A stretch of DNA of 64,000 bases, from contig CALAYR010000136.1 in assembly GCA_937894805.1 (NCBI GenBank), positions 1 to 64,000 of the forward strand, given 5' to 3'. Shown here piece by piece: positions 39,705-50,497 of the stretch. This DNA comes from an uncultured Acidimicrobiaceae bacterium. Its GTDB lineage: Bacteria > Actinomycetota > Acidimicrobiia > Acidimicrobiales > RAAP-2. Within the stretch, counting starts at the first letter, position 1. Every line of letters begins with the position of its first letter. Made by a program: the position numbers and the translations under genes. The notes under the pieces were generated by a model. It was not told where the DNA came from, did not search any database, and saw only the letters and a program-made list of their open reading frames with translations.

Positions 39705-39767
39705 AACCAGTCCGTGTGCCGGTAGGTGTAACAACCGGTACGAGATTTTTAACAGAAGAGGTTCCGC

Positions 39768-40142
39768 GTGCCCACCATCGCACAGCTAGTCCGCAAGGGC
39801 CGGCAGGAAAAGACCAGTAAGACCAAGACGCCAGCCCTCAAGGGCTCGCCACAGCGCCGCGGCGTGTGCACTCGTGTGCACACCGTGACGCCGAAAAAGC
39901 CGAACTCGGCCCTCCGTAAGGTGGCCCGTGTCCGTCTGACCTCGGGTGTCGAAGTCACCGCCTACATCCCAGGTGTGGGGCACAACCTCCAGGAGCACTC
40001 CATTGTGCTGGTCCGTGGTGGCCGTGTGAAGGACCTCCCCGGTGTTCGCTACAAGATCATTCGCGGCGCGCTCGACACCTCCGGTGTTCGTGACCGCAAG
40101 CAGGCCCGTAGTCGCTACGGAGCTAAGAAGGAGAAGGCCTAA
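39768..40142 (+). CDS. rpsL: 30S ribosomal protein S12
   Basis: 124 aa, decoding-centre protein. [16 protein letters not shown] and [14 protein letters not shown] are intact, with Lys at both positions whose change gives streptomycin resistance. GTG start. The stop overlaps the rpsG start by one base (TAATG). Confidence 0.97.
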   Translation: MPTIAQLVRKGRQEKTSKTKTPALKGSPQRRGVCTRVHTVTPKKPNSALRKVARVRLTSGVEVTAYIPGVGHNLQEHSIVLVRGGRVKDLPGVRYKIIRGALDTSGVRDRKQARSRYGAKKEKA

Positions 40143-40612
40143 TGCCTCGTTCAGGTCCCGCCCCTCGCCGTGAAGTACCGGCTGACCCTATTTACAAGTC
40201 GATTCTCGTAACGCAGATCACCAACAAGATCCTCGAGCGTGGCAAGCGCACGCTGGCCGAAAACATCGTCTACAGCGCCCTCGAAATGGTGGAGCAGAAG
40301 ACCGGTGCCGACCCCGTCGCCGCGCTCAAGCGCGCCCTCGAAAACGTTCGTCCTGAACTCGAAGTCCGCAGCCGCCGCGTTGGTGGTTCGACCTACCAGG
40401 TGCCAGTAGAAGTTCGTCCCCGTCGCGCTACGACGTTGGCGATTCGCTGGTTGACCGACTACGCCAAGGCCCGCCGTGAGCGCACCATGGCCGAGCGTCT
40501 CGCTAACGAGATCATTGACGCCAGCAACGGCATTGGTGCCGCGGTGAAGCGCAAAGATGACATTCAAAAGATGGCAGAGTCCAACAAGGCTTTCGCCCAC
40601 TACCGCTGGTAA
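40142..40612 (+). CDS. rpsG: 30S ribosomal protein S7
   Basis: 156 aa, nucleates the 30S head. It begins [20 protein letters not shown] and has [15 protein letters not shown] and NKAFAHYRW at the end, the classic S7 pattern. Coupled to rpsL; fusA follows. Confidence 0.97.
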   Translation: MPRSGPAPRREVPADPIYKSILVTQITNKILERGKRTLAENIVYSALEMVEQKTGADPVAALKRALENVRPELEVRSRRVGGSTYQVPVEVRPRRATTLAIRWLTDYAKARRERTMAERLANEIIDASNGIGAAVKRKDDIQKMAESNKAFAHYRW

Positions 40613-40628
40613 TTAGGGATATTTTTTC

Positions 40629-42716
40629 ATGACTGACCGCGTAATCGCACTCGAAAACGTCCGCAATATTGGCATTATGGCCCACATCGACGCCGGTAAG
40701 ACGACGACGACTGAGCGCATCTTGTTCTACACCGGAAAGAACTACAAAATCGGTGAAGTACACGAAGGCGCCGCCACCATGGACTGGATGGTCCAGGAGC
40801 AAGAGCGCGGTATCACCATCACCTCGGCCGCTACCACCTGTGAGTGGAACGGCCACCAGATCAACATCATCGACACCCCCGGACACGTTGACTTCACGGT
40901 TGAAGTAGAGCGTTCGCTCCGCGTGCTCGACGGCGCCGTCGCCGTCTTTGACGCCGTGGCCGGTGTTGAGCCTCAGACCGAAACGGTATGGCGCCAAGCC
41001 AACAAGTACAACGTTCCTCGTATCTGCTTCGTGAACAAGATGGACCGTATCGGTGCCGACTTCTTCCGTTGCGTCGACATGATCAAGGACCGTCTCGACT
41101 GCACCCCCGCCGTCATTCAGCTGCCCATCGGTGCTGAGAGTGAGTACAAGGGCATCATCGACATCTGCTCGATGACCGCCACCATTCACCACGACGACAA
41201 GGGCGAAGTCGTTGAAGTTATCGACATCCCCGCCGAGTACAAAGAGCAGGCCGAGGAGTACCACGCGATGCTGTTGGACGTCCTCACGACGTTCGATGAC
41301 GAGCTCATGGAAAAGATGCTTGGCGACGAAGTACCAACGACCGCTGACATCCGTCGTGCGCTGCGTGTCGGTACCTTGAACGGTCACTGCGTCCCAATCT
41401 TGAACGGCACCGCCTTCAAGAACAAGGGTGTTCAGCCCATGCTCGACGCCGTTGTGGACTTCCTCCCCAGCCCCCTCGACCTCCCACCAACCCAGGGCAC
41501 CAAGCCGGGCAAGGATGAGGTTGTGGAGCGCCGCGCTGACGACTCCGAGCCCTTCGCGGCCCTCGCCTTCAAGATCATGACCGACCCCTACGTCGGTAAG
41601 TTGACCTACCTGCGCGTCTACTCGGGCACCCTGCACAAGGGTGACACTGTCATCAACACGACGAAGGGCTCTAAGAAGGAGCGCCTCGGCCGTCTGCTGC
41701 AGATGCACGCCAACAACCGTGAGGACCGCGACACGATCCGCACCGGTGACATTGTCGCCGCCGTTGGTCTTAAGCAGGTCACCACTGGTGACACCTTGTC
41801 CGACATGGACAAGCCAATTCAGCTCGAAACCCTCGAGTTCCCCGAGCCCGTCATCCACGTGGCCGTGGAGCCAAAGACCAAGGCTGACCAGGAGAAACTG
41901 TCCAAGGCGCTCTACTCGCTGTCCGAAGAAGACCCCACCTTCCGCGTCCGTACCGACGAAGAGACCGGCCAGACCGTCATCTCCGGAATGGGTGAGTTGC
42001 ACCTCGAAGTGCTCGTGGACCGTATGTTGCGTGAATTCGCCGTGGACGCCAACGTAGGTAAGCCTCAGGTGGCCTACCGCGAGACGATCCGCAAGACGGT
42101 TGAAAAGGTTGAAGAGAAGTACGTTCGCCAGTCCGGTGGTAAGGGTCAGTACGGTCACGTGGTTATCACGTTCGAACCGACCGGTCCCGGCGGTGGCTAT
42201 GAATTCCTCGACGAAATCAGCGGTGGTGTGATTCCTAAGGAATACATCCAGCCCGTGAACCAGGGCATCCAGGAAGCTTTGACTTCCGGTGTTTTGGCCG
42301 GCTACCCCATGGTGGACGTTCGCGTTCGCCTGACCTTCGGTAGCTACCACGACGTTGACTCCTCCGAAATGGCCTTCAAAATCGCCGGTTCCATGTGCGT
42401 GAAGAAGGCCGCCCGTCTGGCCAGCCCCGTGCTCCTCGAGCCCGTGATGGCCGTCGAAGTCGTGACACCCGAGGACTACATGGGTGACGTGATCGGTGAC
42501 CTTTCCAGTCGCCGCGGACGTGTAGAAGGCATGGAGCAGAAGGGAAACAGCCAGGCAATCCGGGCCCAAGTTCCCTTGGCTGACATGTTCGGCTACGCTA
42601 CTGACCTGCGTTCACGCACCCAAGGGCGCGCGACGTACACGATGCAATTCCATTCGTACGCTGAAGTACCTGAGTCGATCGCTAAAGAGATCGTCGCGAA
42701 GGCCACCGGAGCGTAA
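40629..42716 (+). CDS. fusA: Elongation factor G
   Basis: Ribosomal translocase GTPase. 695 aa with the five-domain layout. G motifs: [34 protein letters not shown]. Domain IV has [12 protein letters not shown]. Starts 16 nt after rpsG. Confidence 0.97.
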   Translation: MTDRVIALENVRNIGIMAHIDAGKTTTTERILFYTGKNYKIGEVHEGAATMDWMVQEQERGITITSAATTCEWNGHQINIIDTPGHVDFTVEVERSLRVLDGAVAVFDAVAGVEPQTETVWRQANKYNVPRICFVNKMDRIGADFFRCVDMIKDRLDCTPAVIQLPIGAESEYKGIIDICSMTATIHHDDKGEVVEVIDIPAEYKEQAEEYHAMLLDVLTTFDDELMEKMLGDEVPTTADIRRALRVGTLNGHCVPILNGTAFKNKGVQPMLDAVVDFLPSPLDLPPTQGTKPGKDEVVERRADDSEPFAALAFKIMTDPYVGKLTYLRVYSGTLHKGDTVINTTKGSKKERLGRLLQMHANNREDRDTIRTGDIVAAVGLKQVTTGDTLSDMDKPIQLETLEFPEPVIHVAVEPKTKADQEKLSKALYSLSEEDPTFRVRTDEETGQTVISGMGELHLEVLVDRMLREFAVDANVGKPQVAYRETIRKTVEKVEEKYVRQSGGKGQYGHVVITFEPTGPGGGYEFLDEISGGVIPKEYIQPVNQGIQEALTSGVLAGYPMVDVRVRLTFGSYHDVDSSEMAFKIAGSMCVKKAARLASPVLLEPVMAVEVVTPEDYMGDVIGDLSSRRGRVEGMEQKGNSQAIRAQVPLADMFGYATDLRSRTQGRATYTMQFHSYAEVPESIAKEIVAKATGA

Positions 42717-42737
42717 GAAGCTAGGAAACTAGCAACA

Positions 42738-42812
42738 ATGGTCCAAACCGTAGTCGGGGAGGGCCGCAAGAAAAAATGCTTCTTCAAACGAAGAAGCCTC
42801 AAGAGAAAGTAA
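42738..42812 (+). CDS. Possible 24-residue basic leader peptide before tuf
   Basis: In the 105-nt fusA-tuf gap an ATG frame encodes MVQTVVGEGRKKKCFFKRRS then LKRK and stops 9 nt before tuf. AGGAAA lies ~9 nt upstream. The hairpin GCTTCTTC-AAAC-GAAGAAGC (42778-42797) is inside it. It matches no small ribosomal protein I know. It could be a regulatory leader or a chance frame. Confidence 0.25.
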   Translation: MVQTVVGEGRKKKCFFKRRSLKRK

Positions 42813-42821
42813 TCCCCGACA

Positions 42822-44009
42822 ATGGCAAAGGCAAAGTTCGAGCGCACCAAGCCGCACGTGAACATCGGCACCATGGGCCACATTGACCACGGTAAGACCA
42901 CTCTTACCGCGGCGATCACCAAGGTCCTTTCAGACCGTGTTCCCGGCAGTGCATTCACCCCATTCGACCAGATTGACAAGGCTCCCGAAGAGCGTCAGCG
43001 CGGTATCACCATCTCGATTGCTCACGTTGAGTACGAGACCCCGAACCGTCACTACGCACACGTCGACATGCCTGGTCACGCTGACTACGTCAAGAACATG
43101 ATCACCGGTGCCGCTCAGGTTGACGGTGCAATCCTCGTGGTTGCCGCAACTGACGGTCCTATGGCTCAGACCCGCGAGCACGTGCTGCTCGCTCGTCAGG
43201 TCGGTGTTCCTTACATCGTTGTTGCCCTGAACAAGGCCGACATGGTGGAAGACGAAGAGCTCCTCGACCTCGTCGAGATGGAAGTTCGCGAACTGCTCAG
43301 CAGCTACGACTTCCCCGGTGACGACACCCCAATCATCCGCGTTTCAGCCCGTGAGGCGCTGGAAGGCAACGAAGCGTGGGGCGACAAGATCATGGAACTC
43401 ATGGCTGCCGTCGACGACTTCGTACCAGAACCAGTCCGTGACACCGCGAAGCCCTTCCTCATGTCGATCGAAGACGTTATGTCGATCACTGGTCGTGGCA
43501 CCGTAGTTACCGGAAAGGTCGAGCAGGGCATCATCAAGGTCGGCGATGAAGTTGAGATCGTCGGTTTGACTGACACCCAGAAGACCACCGTTACCGGTAT
43601 CGAAATGTTCCGTAAGCTCCTCGACGAAGGCCAGGCTGGCGACAACCTGGGTGCCCTTCTCCGTGGAACGAAGAAGGAAGAAGTTGAGCGCGGTCAGGTT
43701 CTCTGCAAGCCAGGCTCCATCACCCCTCACACCATCTTCGAAGCCAACGTGTACGTGTTGACCAAGGACGAAGGTGGCCGTCACAAGCCTTTCTTCGCCA
43801 ACTACCGTCCGCAGTTCTACTTCCGTACGACTGACGTAACCGGTACCATCGAGCTGCCTGCCGGCACCGAAATGGTTATGCCTGGTGACAACACCGCCAT
43901 GACCGTGACCCTCGGCAAGCCAATCGCTATGGAAGAGGGTCTCACCTTCTCCATCCGCGAAGGTGGCCGTACGGTCGGTTCCGGTCGTGTAACGAAGATC
44001 CTGAAGTAG
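42822..44009 (+). CDS. tuf: Elongation factor Tu
   Basis: 395 aa. Brings aminoacyl-tRNA to the ribosome. G motifs: [23 protein letters not shown] (Met in place of the Cys of many bacteria; actinobacteria vary here), NKADMVED. Domains II and III are complete, ending SGRVTKILK. rpsJ follows after 11 nt. Confidence 0.97.
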   Translation: MAKAKFERTKPHVNIGTMGHIDHGKTTLTAAITKVLSDRVPGSAFTPFDQIDKAPEERQRGITISIAHVEYETPNRHYAHVDMPGHADYVKNMITGAAQVDGAILVVAATDGPMAQTREHVLLARQVGVPYIVVALNKADMVEDEELLDLVEMEVRELLSSYDFPGDDTPIIRVSAREALEGNEAWGDKIMELMAAVDDFVPEPVRDTAKPFLMSIEDVMSITGRGTVVTGKVEQGIIKVGDEVEIVGLTDTQKTTVTGIEMFRKLLDEGQAGDNLGALLRGTKKEEVERGQVLCKPGSITPHTIFEANVYVLTKDEGGRHKPFFANYRPQFYFRTTDVTGTIELPAGTEMVMPGDNTAMTVTLGKPIAMEEGLTFSIREGGRTVGSGRVTKILK

Positions 44010-44020
44010 GTATCTGAGTC

Positions 44021-44341
44021 ATGGCCGAAAAGCAGATGATTCGTATCAGGCTCAAGGCCTTTGATCACGAAGTTCTGGACCAGTCCTGTGCCAAAATCGT
44101 GCAAACGGTTGAGCGCACGACGGCTCGGATCCAGGGTCCCGTGCCACTGCCAACTGAGAAGCACCGTTACACGGTGGTTCGCGGACCGCACAAGCACAAG
44201 GACAGCCGCGAGCACTTCGAGATGCGTATTCACAAGCGTCTGTTGGACATCGTGGACCACACCCCCAAGACCGTTGATGCGCTTCAGCGCCTCGACCTCC
44301 CTGCGGGCGTGGACATCGAGATCAAAATTCGTAATAACTAA
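44021..44341 (+). CDS. rpsJ: 30S ribosomal protein S10
   Basis: 106 aa, also the NusE transcription factor. [17 protein letters not shown] and [29 protein letters not shown] (in pieces) are canonical. It is separated from rplC by a 234-nt structured gap, whereas these genes are usually close. Confidence 0.97.
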   Translation: MAEKQMIRIRLKAFDHEVLDQSCAKIVQTVERTTARIQGPVPLPTEKHRYTVVRGPHKHKDSREHFEMRIHKRLLDIVDHTPKTVDALQRLDLPAGVDIEIKIRNN

Positions 44342-44575
44342 CACCACTCTCAGGGCCCCCGATCCGACTTTGCGTTGGACGGGGGTCTTGGAGTAGGGTG
44401 GTACTCCCGCCGGAAGCGGTGGGAATCGGATCCAACTTGTTGGATCCACAGATGATGTGACTGGTTGCCCCTTGCGGGAACGCCAGTCCGAACCATTCGA
44501 GCGCTCCGTTCGGGTTCGGTCCCGAACGGAGCGTCTGTGTGTCGGGTTGGTCCGACGCACAGGAGTTAAGGAGAA
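44342..44575 (+). promoter_or_regulatory. Structured rpsJ-rplC intergenic region (four hairpins)
   Basis: 234 nt with no gene. Hairpins: CCCCCG/CGGGGG (stem 44354-44387, TCTT after it, a likely terminator); TCCCGCC/GGTGGGA (44405-44424); GGATCCAA-CTTG-TTGGATCC (44428-44447); CGCTCCGTTCGGG/CCCGAACGGAGCG (44502-44533, perfect 13-bp). Two ribosome-site-like motifs (AGGAG 44561-44565, AAGGAG 44568-44573) precede rplC. In other bacteria L4 controls the S10 operon at a comparable leader; here the leader has moved after rpsJ. Confidence 0.6.
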
Positions 44576-45241
44576 ATGAACGTGACGACCAAGTCGATCG
44601 TCGGTGAGAAGGTGGGCATGACCCAGGTTTGGGACGAGCAAAATCGTGCCATCCCTGTGACCGTTGTCCGGGTTAGCCCGGTGCGTGTCGTGCAGATCAA
44701 GACGCCGGACAAAGAGGGTTACTCCGCATTGCAGGTGACGTGGGGAACCCGTCGCCTCTCTACGTTGACGCAGCCAGAGCGTGGACACTTTGACAAGGCT
44801 GGAGTAACGCCAGGTAAGGCGCTCGTTGAGCTCCGCTTGGAAGATGTCTCGTCATTCACTATCGGTCAAGAGATCGGTGCTGATGTCTTTGAGAAGGGCG
44901 AGATGATTGACGTCACCGCCGTGAGCAAGGGCAAGGGCTTCGCTGGTGGTATGAAGCGCCACAACTTCAAGGGTCAAGGCGCCGCACACGGTAACCACAA
45001 GCACCACCGTGCTCCTGGTTCCATCGGTGCCTGCGCTACCCCTGGTCGCGTATTCAAGGGTACGAAGATGGCGGGACGTATGGGTGGCGAGCAAGTCACC
45101 ACGACGAACCTCGAAGTCATCGGCGTCGACGTTGAGCGCAACTTGGTACTCGTCAAGGGTGCTGTTCCTGGTTCCAAGGGTGGCGTCGTTGTCATCCGCA
45201 CTTCGGTGAAGAACCCAATGAAGGCTGGAGGCAAGCGATGA
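44576..45241 (+). CDS. rplC: 50S ribosomal protein L3
   Basis: 221 aa. It begins KSIVGEKVGMTQVWDEQNRA and has FAGGMKRHNFKGQGAAHGNH and GAVPGSKGGVVVIR. ATG 44576 is listed; GTG 44582 is an alternative that sits at the better distance (8 nt) from AAGGAG. Overlaps rplD by 4 nt. Confidence 0.96.
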   Translation: MNVTTKSIVGEKVGMTQVWDEQNRAIPVTVVRVSPVRVVQIKTPDKEGYSALQVTWGTRRLSTLTQPERGHFDKAGVTPGKALVELRLEDVSSFTIGQEIGADVFEKGEMIDVTAVSKGKGFAGGMKRHNFKGQGAAHGNHKHHRAPGSIGACATPGRVFKGTKMAGRMGGEQVTTTNLEVIGVDVERNLVLVKGAVPGSKGGVVVIRTSVKNPMKAGGKR

Positions 45242-45912
45242 GCACCTTTACTCTCCGTGGTCCGATTGAAAAGCCCGCCAAGGTTCTCGCCACTCGTACG
45301 GTTACCCGTCGTGACGTAACCGGCAAGGAGCTCGGCACCGTAACGCTCGAGCCAACGATCTTCGGTCTTGAGCCCAACGTTCCCGTTCTCCACCAAGTCA
45401 TCACCGCCCAGCTCGCTGCCAAGCGCGCCGGTACGCAGTCGACCAAGACGCGTAAGGAAGTTCGTGGTGGTGGTAAGAAGCCGTTTAACCAGAAGGGAAC
45501 CGGTGGCGCTCGTCAGGGAACCATTCGTGCTCCTCACTACCCCGGTGGTGGTATTGCGCACGGTCCAAAGCCACGTAAGTACACCCAGCGCACCCCTAAG
45601 AAGATGGTCCGTTTGGCCCTCTTCTCGGCCCTGTCCGACCGTGCGCAGTTGAACCAAATTCTCCTCGTTGACAAGTTCAGCTGGGAAACCCCCAAGACCA
45701 AGGACGCGCTCAGCTTGTTGGCCGCCCTCGGTGCCACGGGCAAGGTGCTCGTCGTCTTGTCTCGCGAGGACTTCGTTGCCGGTGCGAGCTTTCGCAACCT
45801 GGACTACATCAACACGATTGATGCGAGTGAACTCAACGCGTACGACGTACTGAACGCCGACTGGGTCATCTTCTCTGACGAGACCCTGCCGACCGCTAAG
45901 GAGTCCAACTAA
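45238..45912 (+). CDS. rplD: 50S ribosomal protein L4
   Basis: 224 aa. The loop that lines the exit tunnel is recognisable as TRKEVRGGGKKPFNQKGTGG followed by ARQGTIRAPHYPGGGIAHGP. A regulator of its own operon in some bacteria. ATGA overlap with rplC; one-base overlap with rplW. Confidence 0.97.
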   Translation: MSTFTLRGPIEKPAKVLATRTVTRRDVTGKELGTVTLEPTIFGLEPNVPVLHQVITAQLAAKRAGTQSTKTRKEVRGGGKKPFNQKGTGGARQGTIRAPHYPGGGIAHGPKPRKYTQRTPKKMVRLALFSALSDRAQLNQILLVDKFSWETPKTKDALSLLAALGATGKVLVVLSREDFVAGASFRNLDYINTIDASELNAYDVLNADWVIFSDETLPTAKESN

Positions 45913-46202
45913 TGCATGACGCTTCAACAATCCTGCTTCGTCCAGTCGTGTCGGAAAAGACCTACGGCTTGATGGACAACAACGTGTACGTCTTTGAAGT
46001 TGCTAAGTACGCCACCAAGATCGACGTGCGTCGTGCCGTCGAGCAGGCGTTCAACGTAACTGTCACCAATGTCAACACACTCAACCGCAAGGGCAAGTCG
46101 ATGCGTAATCGCCGCACTGGTGTCGAGGGCAAGCGCCCCGACCAAAAGCGCGCCATCGTCACCCTCAAGGCGGGCGACTCGATCAACCTCTTCGAGAGCT
46201 AA
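45912..46202 (+). CDS. rplW: 50S ribosomal protein L23
   Basis: 96 aa, at the tunnel exit where trigger factor and SRP dock. [20 protein letters not shown] and [14 protein letters not shown] are typical. Nine nt before rplB. Confidence 0.96.
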   Translation: MHDASTILLRPVVSEKTYGLMDNNVYVFEVAKYATKIDVRRAVEQAFNVTVTNVNTLNRKGKSMRNRRTGVEGKRPDQKRAIVTLKAGDSINLFES

Positions 46203-46210
46203 GGAACACT

Positions 46211-47044
46211 ATGGCCCTTCGTCATCGCAAGCCAACTAGTCCCGGCCGTCGTTTCCAGACGGTCTCGGACTTTGCTGAGCTCACCACTGACCGTCCCGAA
46301 AAGTCGCTCCTCGCTAAGAAGAGCCGCACCGGTGGACGTAACAGCTACGGTCGCAAGACCTCGCGTCACCGTGGTGGTGGACACAAGCAGCAGTACCGTA
46401 TCGTCGACTTCAAGCGCAACAAGGACGGCATTCCGGCCAAGGTTGCAACCATTGAGTACGACCCAAACCGCACCTGTCGAATCGCGTTGTTGCACTACCT
46501 CGATGGTGAGAAGCGCTACATCCTCGCTCCTAACGGCCTCAAGGTCGGCGACCGCGTTGAGTCTGGCCCCAAGGCCGACATCAAGACCGGTAACGCCCTC
46601 CCCATGCGCTACATCCCAACTGGTTCAGTGGTCCACAACGTGGAACTCCGTCCCGGTGGTGGTGGCAAGATGGCCCGCAGTGCCGGCATGAGCGTTCAGC
46701 TTGTCGCTAAGGATGGCGGTTTCGCTACCTTGCGTCTTCCTTCAACGGAAATGCGCCGCGTGCCAATCGACTGTGTCGCCACACTCGGCATCGTCGGTAA
46801 CTCGGAGCACGAACTGATCAAGATCGGTAAGGCTGGTCGTAACCGCTGGAAGGGCAAGCGCCCTCAGACTCGTGGTGTGGCTATGAACCCGGTCGACCAC
46901 CCACTCGGTGGTGGTGAAGGTAAGACCTCCGGTGGTCGTCACCCGGTCAGCCCTTGGGGTCAGCCAGAAGGTCGTACTCGTCTGCCTAAGAAGTCAGATG
47001 ATCTCATTATTCGTCGTCGCCGTGGTCGCGGCTCGCGGAGGTAG
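46211..47044 (+). CDS. rplB: 50S ribosomal protein L2
   Basis: 277 aa. Peptidyl-transferase-proximal protein. [20 protein letters not shown], the conserved His region [20 protein letters not shown] and [12 protein letters not shown] are intact. Confidence 0.97.
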   Translation: MALRHRKPTSPGRRFQTVSDFAELTTDRPEKSLLAKKSRTGGRNSYGRKTSRHRGGGHKQQYRIVDFKRNKDGIPAKVATIEYDPNRTCRIALLHYLDGEKRYILAPNGLKVGDRVESGPKADIKTGNALPMRYIPTGSVVHNVELRPGGGGKMARSAGMSVQLVAKDGGFATLRLPSTEMRRVPIDCVATLGIVGNSEHELIKIGKAGRNRWKGKRPQTRGVAMNPVDHPLGGGEGKTSGGRHPVSPWGQPEGRTRLPKKSDDLIIRRRRGRGSRR

Positions 47045-47051
47045 GTAGAAC

Positions 47052-47330
47052 ATGGGTCGTAGTTTGAAGAAGGGTCCGTTCATTGACGGACACCTATTGA
47101 AGAAGGTCGACGCAATGAACGCGTCGGGCGAGAAGAAGGTCATCAAGACCTGGTCTCGTCGTTCGACGGTCATTCCTGACATGGTCGGTCACACCCTCGC
47201 AGTTCACGACGGTCGTCGTCACGTCCCGGTGTACGTCACCGAGTCGATGGTCGGCCACAAGCTTGGCGAATTCGCTCCAACGAAGACGTTCAAGTTCCAC
47301 GCAGGACAAGAAGTGAAGGGTAAGCGCTAA
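47052..47330 (+). CDS. rpsS: 30S ribosomal protein S19
   Basis: 92 aa. [20 protein letters not shown] and [20 protein letters not shown] match the family throughout. One-base overlap with rplV. Confidence 0.97.
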   Translation: MGRSLKKGPFIDGHLLKKVDAMNASGEKKVIKTWSRRSTVIPDMVGHTLAVHDGRRHVPVYVTESMVGHKLGEFAPTKTFKFHAGQEVKGKR

Positions 47331-47941
47331 TGGCCGGTACCAAGACCAACGAGCGTCCCGGCGTCCGCGCCTCACTGAGCAACTTCGGCATGTCGGCCAG
47401 CAAGGCCCGCGTCGTCCTGAACTTGATCCGTGGCGAAGACGTACAGACCGCTCGCGACATCCTCACCCTCACCACGCGTGAGGCTGCTGGCGTCATCAAC
47501 AAGGTTCTCGCTAGTGCAGTTGCGAACGCCGTAAACAACTCGGGCTACTCCGCCGACGAGTTGTACGTCGCCGCCGCCTACGCCGACGAAGGTCCAACGA
47601 TGAAGCGTTTCAGCCCCCGCGCTCGCGGTCGTGCTGGTCGCATTAACAAGCGCAGCTGTCACATCACCGTGATTGTCGCCCGCATGGACGACGACCGCCT
47701 CGCGATCTTGAACGCTGCCCGCAGCGCTCAGGCCGCTGCATCACGCTCACGCCGCGTGGCCGGATCACGTACCAAGAAGAACGAAGCAGCTGACACGACG
47801 CCCGTCGTGGAAGAGGCCGTAGTGGAAGCACCACAGACCGAGGTCGTCGCTACTGATGTAGTTGAGACGAACGAGGTTGTCGAGGTTGCGACCGAACAAG
47901 AAGTGGTGTCAGTCGACACCGACGAGGAGACGGACAAGTAA
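47330..47941 (+). CDS. rplV: 50S ribosomal protein L22 with long acidic tail
   Basis: 203 aa, against ~110-120 for typical L22. Residues 1-118 are a normal L22 ([41 protein letters not shown]). An Ala/Arg linker (about 125-150) and a Glu/Val/Thr-rich acidic tail (about 152-203) follow. The tail would project from the ribosome surface. One-base overlap with rpsC. Confidence 0.95.
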   Translation: MAGTKTNERPGVRASLSNFGMSASKARVVLNLIRGEDVQTARDILTLTTREAAGVINKVLASAVANAVNNSGYSADELYVAAAYADEGPTMKRFSPRARGRAGRINKRSCHITVIVARMDDDRLAILNAARSAQAAASRSRRVAGSRTKKNEAADTTPVVEEAVVEAPQTEVVATDVVETNEVVEVATEQEVVSVDTDEETDK

Positions 47942-48885
47942 TGGGCCAGAAGGTAAATCCCTACGGTTTCCGCCTCGGTATTACGACCGACTGGAAGTCA
48001 CGCTGGTTCAACGAGCGTGAATACCGTCAGTTTGTTATCGAGGACTGGAAGATTCGTGACTACCTCACGCGTCAACTAGAGACCGCCGCAGTAAGCCGCA
48101 TTGAGATCGAGCGCAGCAACGACCGCATCCGCGTGGACATCCACACGGCGCGTCCGGGCATCGTTATCGGTCGTCGTGGTGCTGAAGCAGAGCGCTTGAA
48201 GAAGGCACTGGAAGTGCTGACCAACCGCGTGCCGAAGAAGGCCAACGAGGCTTCACCGTTCTCGCTGAACATCCAGGAAATCAAGCAGCCCGAACTCGAC
48301 GCTGCCTTGATCGCTCAGGGAATCTGCGACCAGCTGATTCGTCGCGTGGCGTTCCGCCGTGCGATGAAGCGCGCCATCCAGACCGTGCAGAAGTCGGGCG
48401 CCCTCGGCGTTCGTATTCAGTGCTCCGGTCGTCTCGGTGGTGCCGAAATGTCACGTCGTGAGTCCTACCGTGAGGGTCGCGTGCCACTGCACACCCTCCG
48501 TGCCGACATTGACTATGGCTTCCGTGAGGCTCGTACCTCGACGGGCCGTATTGGTGTGAAGGTCTGGATCTACAAGGGCGACATCTTGCCCTACTCGATC
48601 AGCAACGAAGCCAAGATTGTTCGCGAAGCTGCCTTGGCCGCTGGCGACTCCGTGGCCACCGATGCTCCTACGCCCAGCGTGGTTCGTGCCGGTTCCGGCC
48701 GTCGCCGCGTGTCGGCTAGCGCGGAAGTTAACCCCGCCGCTGACGCCAGCGCCGGTGTTGCCCCCGCTGACTTGTTGGCTGCTTCCGACGAGGTCGAGAA
48801 GCGGATTTCTCAGGAAGAAGAGATCGAGCGTCGCACTGCTAGCGGTGCCGCCGAGACTCCTCACTTCCGTAAGGAGGTCGACTGA
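47941..48885 (+). CDS. rpsC: 30S ribosomal protein S3 with extended C-terminus
   Basis: 314 aa, some 80-100 longer than most. The KH domain and C-domain are normal ([56 protein letters not shown]). Beyond ~215 lies an Ala/Ser-rich then charged extension ending TPHFRKEVD. It contains AAGGAGGT, which serves as the rplP ribosome site. Confidence 0.96.
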   Translation: MGQKVNPYGFRLGITTDWKSRWFNEREYRQFVIEDWKIRDYLTRQLETAAVSRIEIERSNDRIRVDIHTARPGIVIGRRGAEAERLKKALEVLTNRVPKKANEASPFSLNIQEIKQPELDAALIAQGICDQLIRRVAFRRAMKRAIQTVQKSGALGVRIQCSGRLGGAEMSRRESYREGRVPLHTLRADIDYGFREARTSTGRIGVKVWIYKGDILPYSISNEAKIVREAALAAGDSVATDAPTPSVVRAGSGRRRVSASAEVNPAADASAGVAPADLLAASDEVEKRISQEEEIERRTASGAAETPHFRKEVD

Positions 48886-48887
48886 TT

Positions 48888-49325
48888 ATGTTGATGCCCC
48901 GTAAGGTCAAGCACCGTAAGCAACAGCGCGGTCGTATGACTGGTATGGCCAAGGGTGGCACCGAACTCAACTTCGGTGACTTTGGTATCCAGGCACTCGA
49001 AGCCGGTTGGATTACTGCTCGTCAAATTGAGTCGGCCCGTATTGCCATGACTCGTCACGTCAAGCGTGGTGGTCGTGTGTGGATCCGCGTCTTCCCTGAC
49101 AAGCCCGTAACGCAAAAGCCCGCCGAAACCCGTATGGGTTCCGGAAAGGGAAACCCCGAATTCTGGGTTGCCGTCGTCAAGCCCGGTCGCGTGATGTTCG
49201 AGCTCGCCGGTGTGGACGAGCCATTGGCTCGTGCCGCCATGGAGCGCGCCATCCAGAAGCTGCCGATTAAGTGCAAGTTCGTCGTTCGTCCTGGTACGCA
49301 CGGCACCCCGGAGGTAACGATCTAA
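48888..49325 (+). CDS. rplP: 50S ribosomal protein L16
   Basis: 145 aa. It starts [17 protein letters not shown], the standard N-terminus, which supports ATG 48888 (9 nt after AAGGAGGT) over ATG 48894. [20 protein letters not shown] is the signature. One-base overlap with rpmC. Confidence 0.97.
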   Translation: MLMPRKVKHRKQQRGRMTGMAKGGTELNFGDFGIQALEAGWITARQIESARIAMTRHVKRGGRVWIRVFPDKPVTQKPAETRMGSGKGNPEFWVAVVKPGRVMFELAGVDEPLARAAMERAIQKLPIKCKFVVRPGTHGTPEVTI

Positions 49326-49549
49326 TGGCTAAGACCAAAGAACACGTAGCGGAGTTGAAGCTCCTCGGTGACGCCGAATTGATTCAGCGTCTCGCCGAGT
49401 CCCGCAAGGAACTCTTCAACCTCCGTTTCCAGTTGGCCACCGGCCAGTTGGACAACACTGCCCGCATGGGTGCAGTCAAGAAGGACATTGCCCGTCTCGC
49501 GACGTTCCTGCGTCAGCGCGAGATTGCCTTGGCCGAGGAAGGTAACTAA
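49325..49549 (+). CDS. rpmC: 50S ribosomal protein L29
   Basis: 74 aa. Two-helix protein at the tunnel exit: [20 protein letters not shown] and [17 protein letters not shown]. The ATG at 49325 sits in the rplP stop (TAATG), as does the next start in its own stop. Confidence 0.96.
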   Translation: MAKTKEHVAELKLLGDAELIQRLAESRKELFNLRFQLATGQLDNTARMGAVKKDIARLATFLRQREIALAEEGN

Positions 49550-49827
49550 TGACTGAAAACCTGACCAACGAAACGCGTATCAATACGCGCAAGGTTCGTG
49601 AAGGCATCGTCGTCTCCGACAAGATGAACGCCACCCTGGTGGTCGCCGTCGAAGAGCGCGTGTCGCACCCTAAGTACAGCAAGACCGTGAAGCGCACCAA
49701 GAAGCTCTACGCCCACGACGAGAAGAACGACGCCAAGATCGGCGACCGTGTTCGCGTGGAAGAGACTCGTCCCTTGAGCAAGCTCAAGCGCTGGCGTCTC
49801 ATCGAGATTTTGGAGCGTGCCAAGTGA
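49549..49827 (+). CDS. rpsQ: 30S ribosomal protein S17
   Basis: 92 aa. [20 protein letters not shown] and [20 protein letters not shown] are typical; ~10 extra residues at the N-terminus. Overlaps rplN by 4 nt. Confidence 0.96.
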   Translation: MTENLTNETRINTRKVREGIVVSDKMNATLVVAVEERVSHPKYSKTVKRTKKLYAHDEKNDAKIGDRVRVEETRPLSKLKRWRLIEILERAK

Positions 49828-50192
49828 TTCAGCAAGAATCCCGTCTCAGGGTGGCCGACAACTCCGGTGCGAAAGAGGTGCTCTGCATCCGCGTGCTGGG
49901 TGGTTCACGCCGCCGCTACGCCTCGATCGGTGACGTGTTTATCGCCACCGTGAAGGACGCTATTCCTGGTGCCAACGTGAAGAAGGGTGACGTAGTGCGC
50001 TGCGTCGTCGTTCGCGTCTCCAAGGAAAAGCGTCGTCCCGACGGTTCGTACATCAAGTTTGATGACAACGCCGCCGTGATTATCAACGACCAGCTCCAGC
50101 CTCGCGGTACCCGAATCTTCGGGCCCGTTGGCCGTGAGCTCCGCGACAAGAAGTTCATGCGAATCATTTCGCTGGCTCCGGAGGTTTTGTAA
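49824..50192 (+). CDS. rplN: 50S ribosomal protein L14
   Basis: 122 aa, exact family length. [20 protein letters not shown] and [20 protein letters not shown] match end to end. GTG start inside the rpsQ stop (GTGA). Confidence 0.97.
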   Translation: MIQQESRLRVADNSGAKEVLCIRVLGGSRRRYASIGDVFIATVKDAIPGANVKKGDVVRCVVVRVSKEKRRPDGSYIKFDDNAAVIINDQLQPRGTRIFGPVGRELRDKKFMRIISLAPEVL

Positions 50193-50497
50193 TGAAGATC
50201 CGTAAGGGTGACGACATCGTCGTACTCGCCGGCAAGTTCCGCGGTGAGCGGGCCAAGGTGGAAGAGGCTCTGCCCGCTTCAGACCAGGTCATTCTCGACT
50301 CGCTGAACACTGTTAAGCGACACACCAAGCAGCAGGGTGCAACGCTCCAGGCTGGAATCATTGACAAGGCCATGCCGCTCCACGTGTCCAACATCGCGCT
50401 GTGGTGCGGTGGACACAAGGGCCCAGCAAAGGTTGGCTTTAAGACCGTCGACGACGTGAAGGTTCGCGTCTGCCGTAAGTGTGGGGAGGCTCTATGA
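50192..50497 (+). CDS. rplX: 50S ribosomal protein L24
   Basis: 101 aa. KOW motif [20 protein letters not shown] at the N-terminus; [20 protein letters not shown] follows. The end [11 protein letters not shown] keeps a CxxC pair. ATGA overlap with rplE. Confidence 0.96.
   Translation: MKIRKGDDIVVLAGKFRGERAKVEEALPASDQVILDSLNTVKRHTKQQGATLQAGIIDKAMPLHVSNIALWCGGHKGPAKVGFKTVDDVKVRVCRKCGEAL

Noticed and set aside
39699..39745. Possible riboswitch before rpsL
   Set aside because: Only a short CCGGT/ACCGG repeat and five Ts are visible; too little to name a riboswitch class.
40512..42569. 685-codon open frame on the strand opposite fusA
   Set aside because: Antisense frame produced by strong codon bias in fusA; it has no ribosome site or protein-like features and runs through rpsG. 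EF-G on the other strand is certain.
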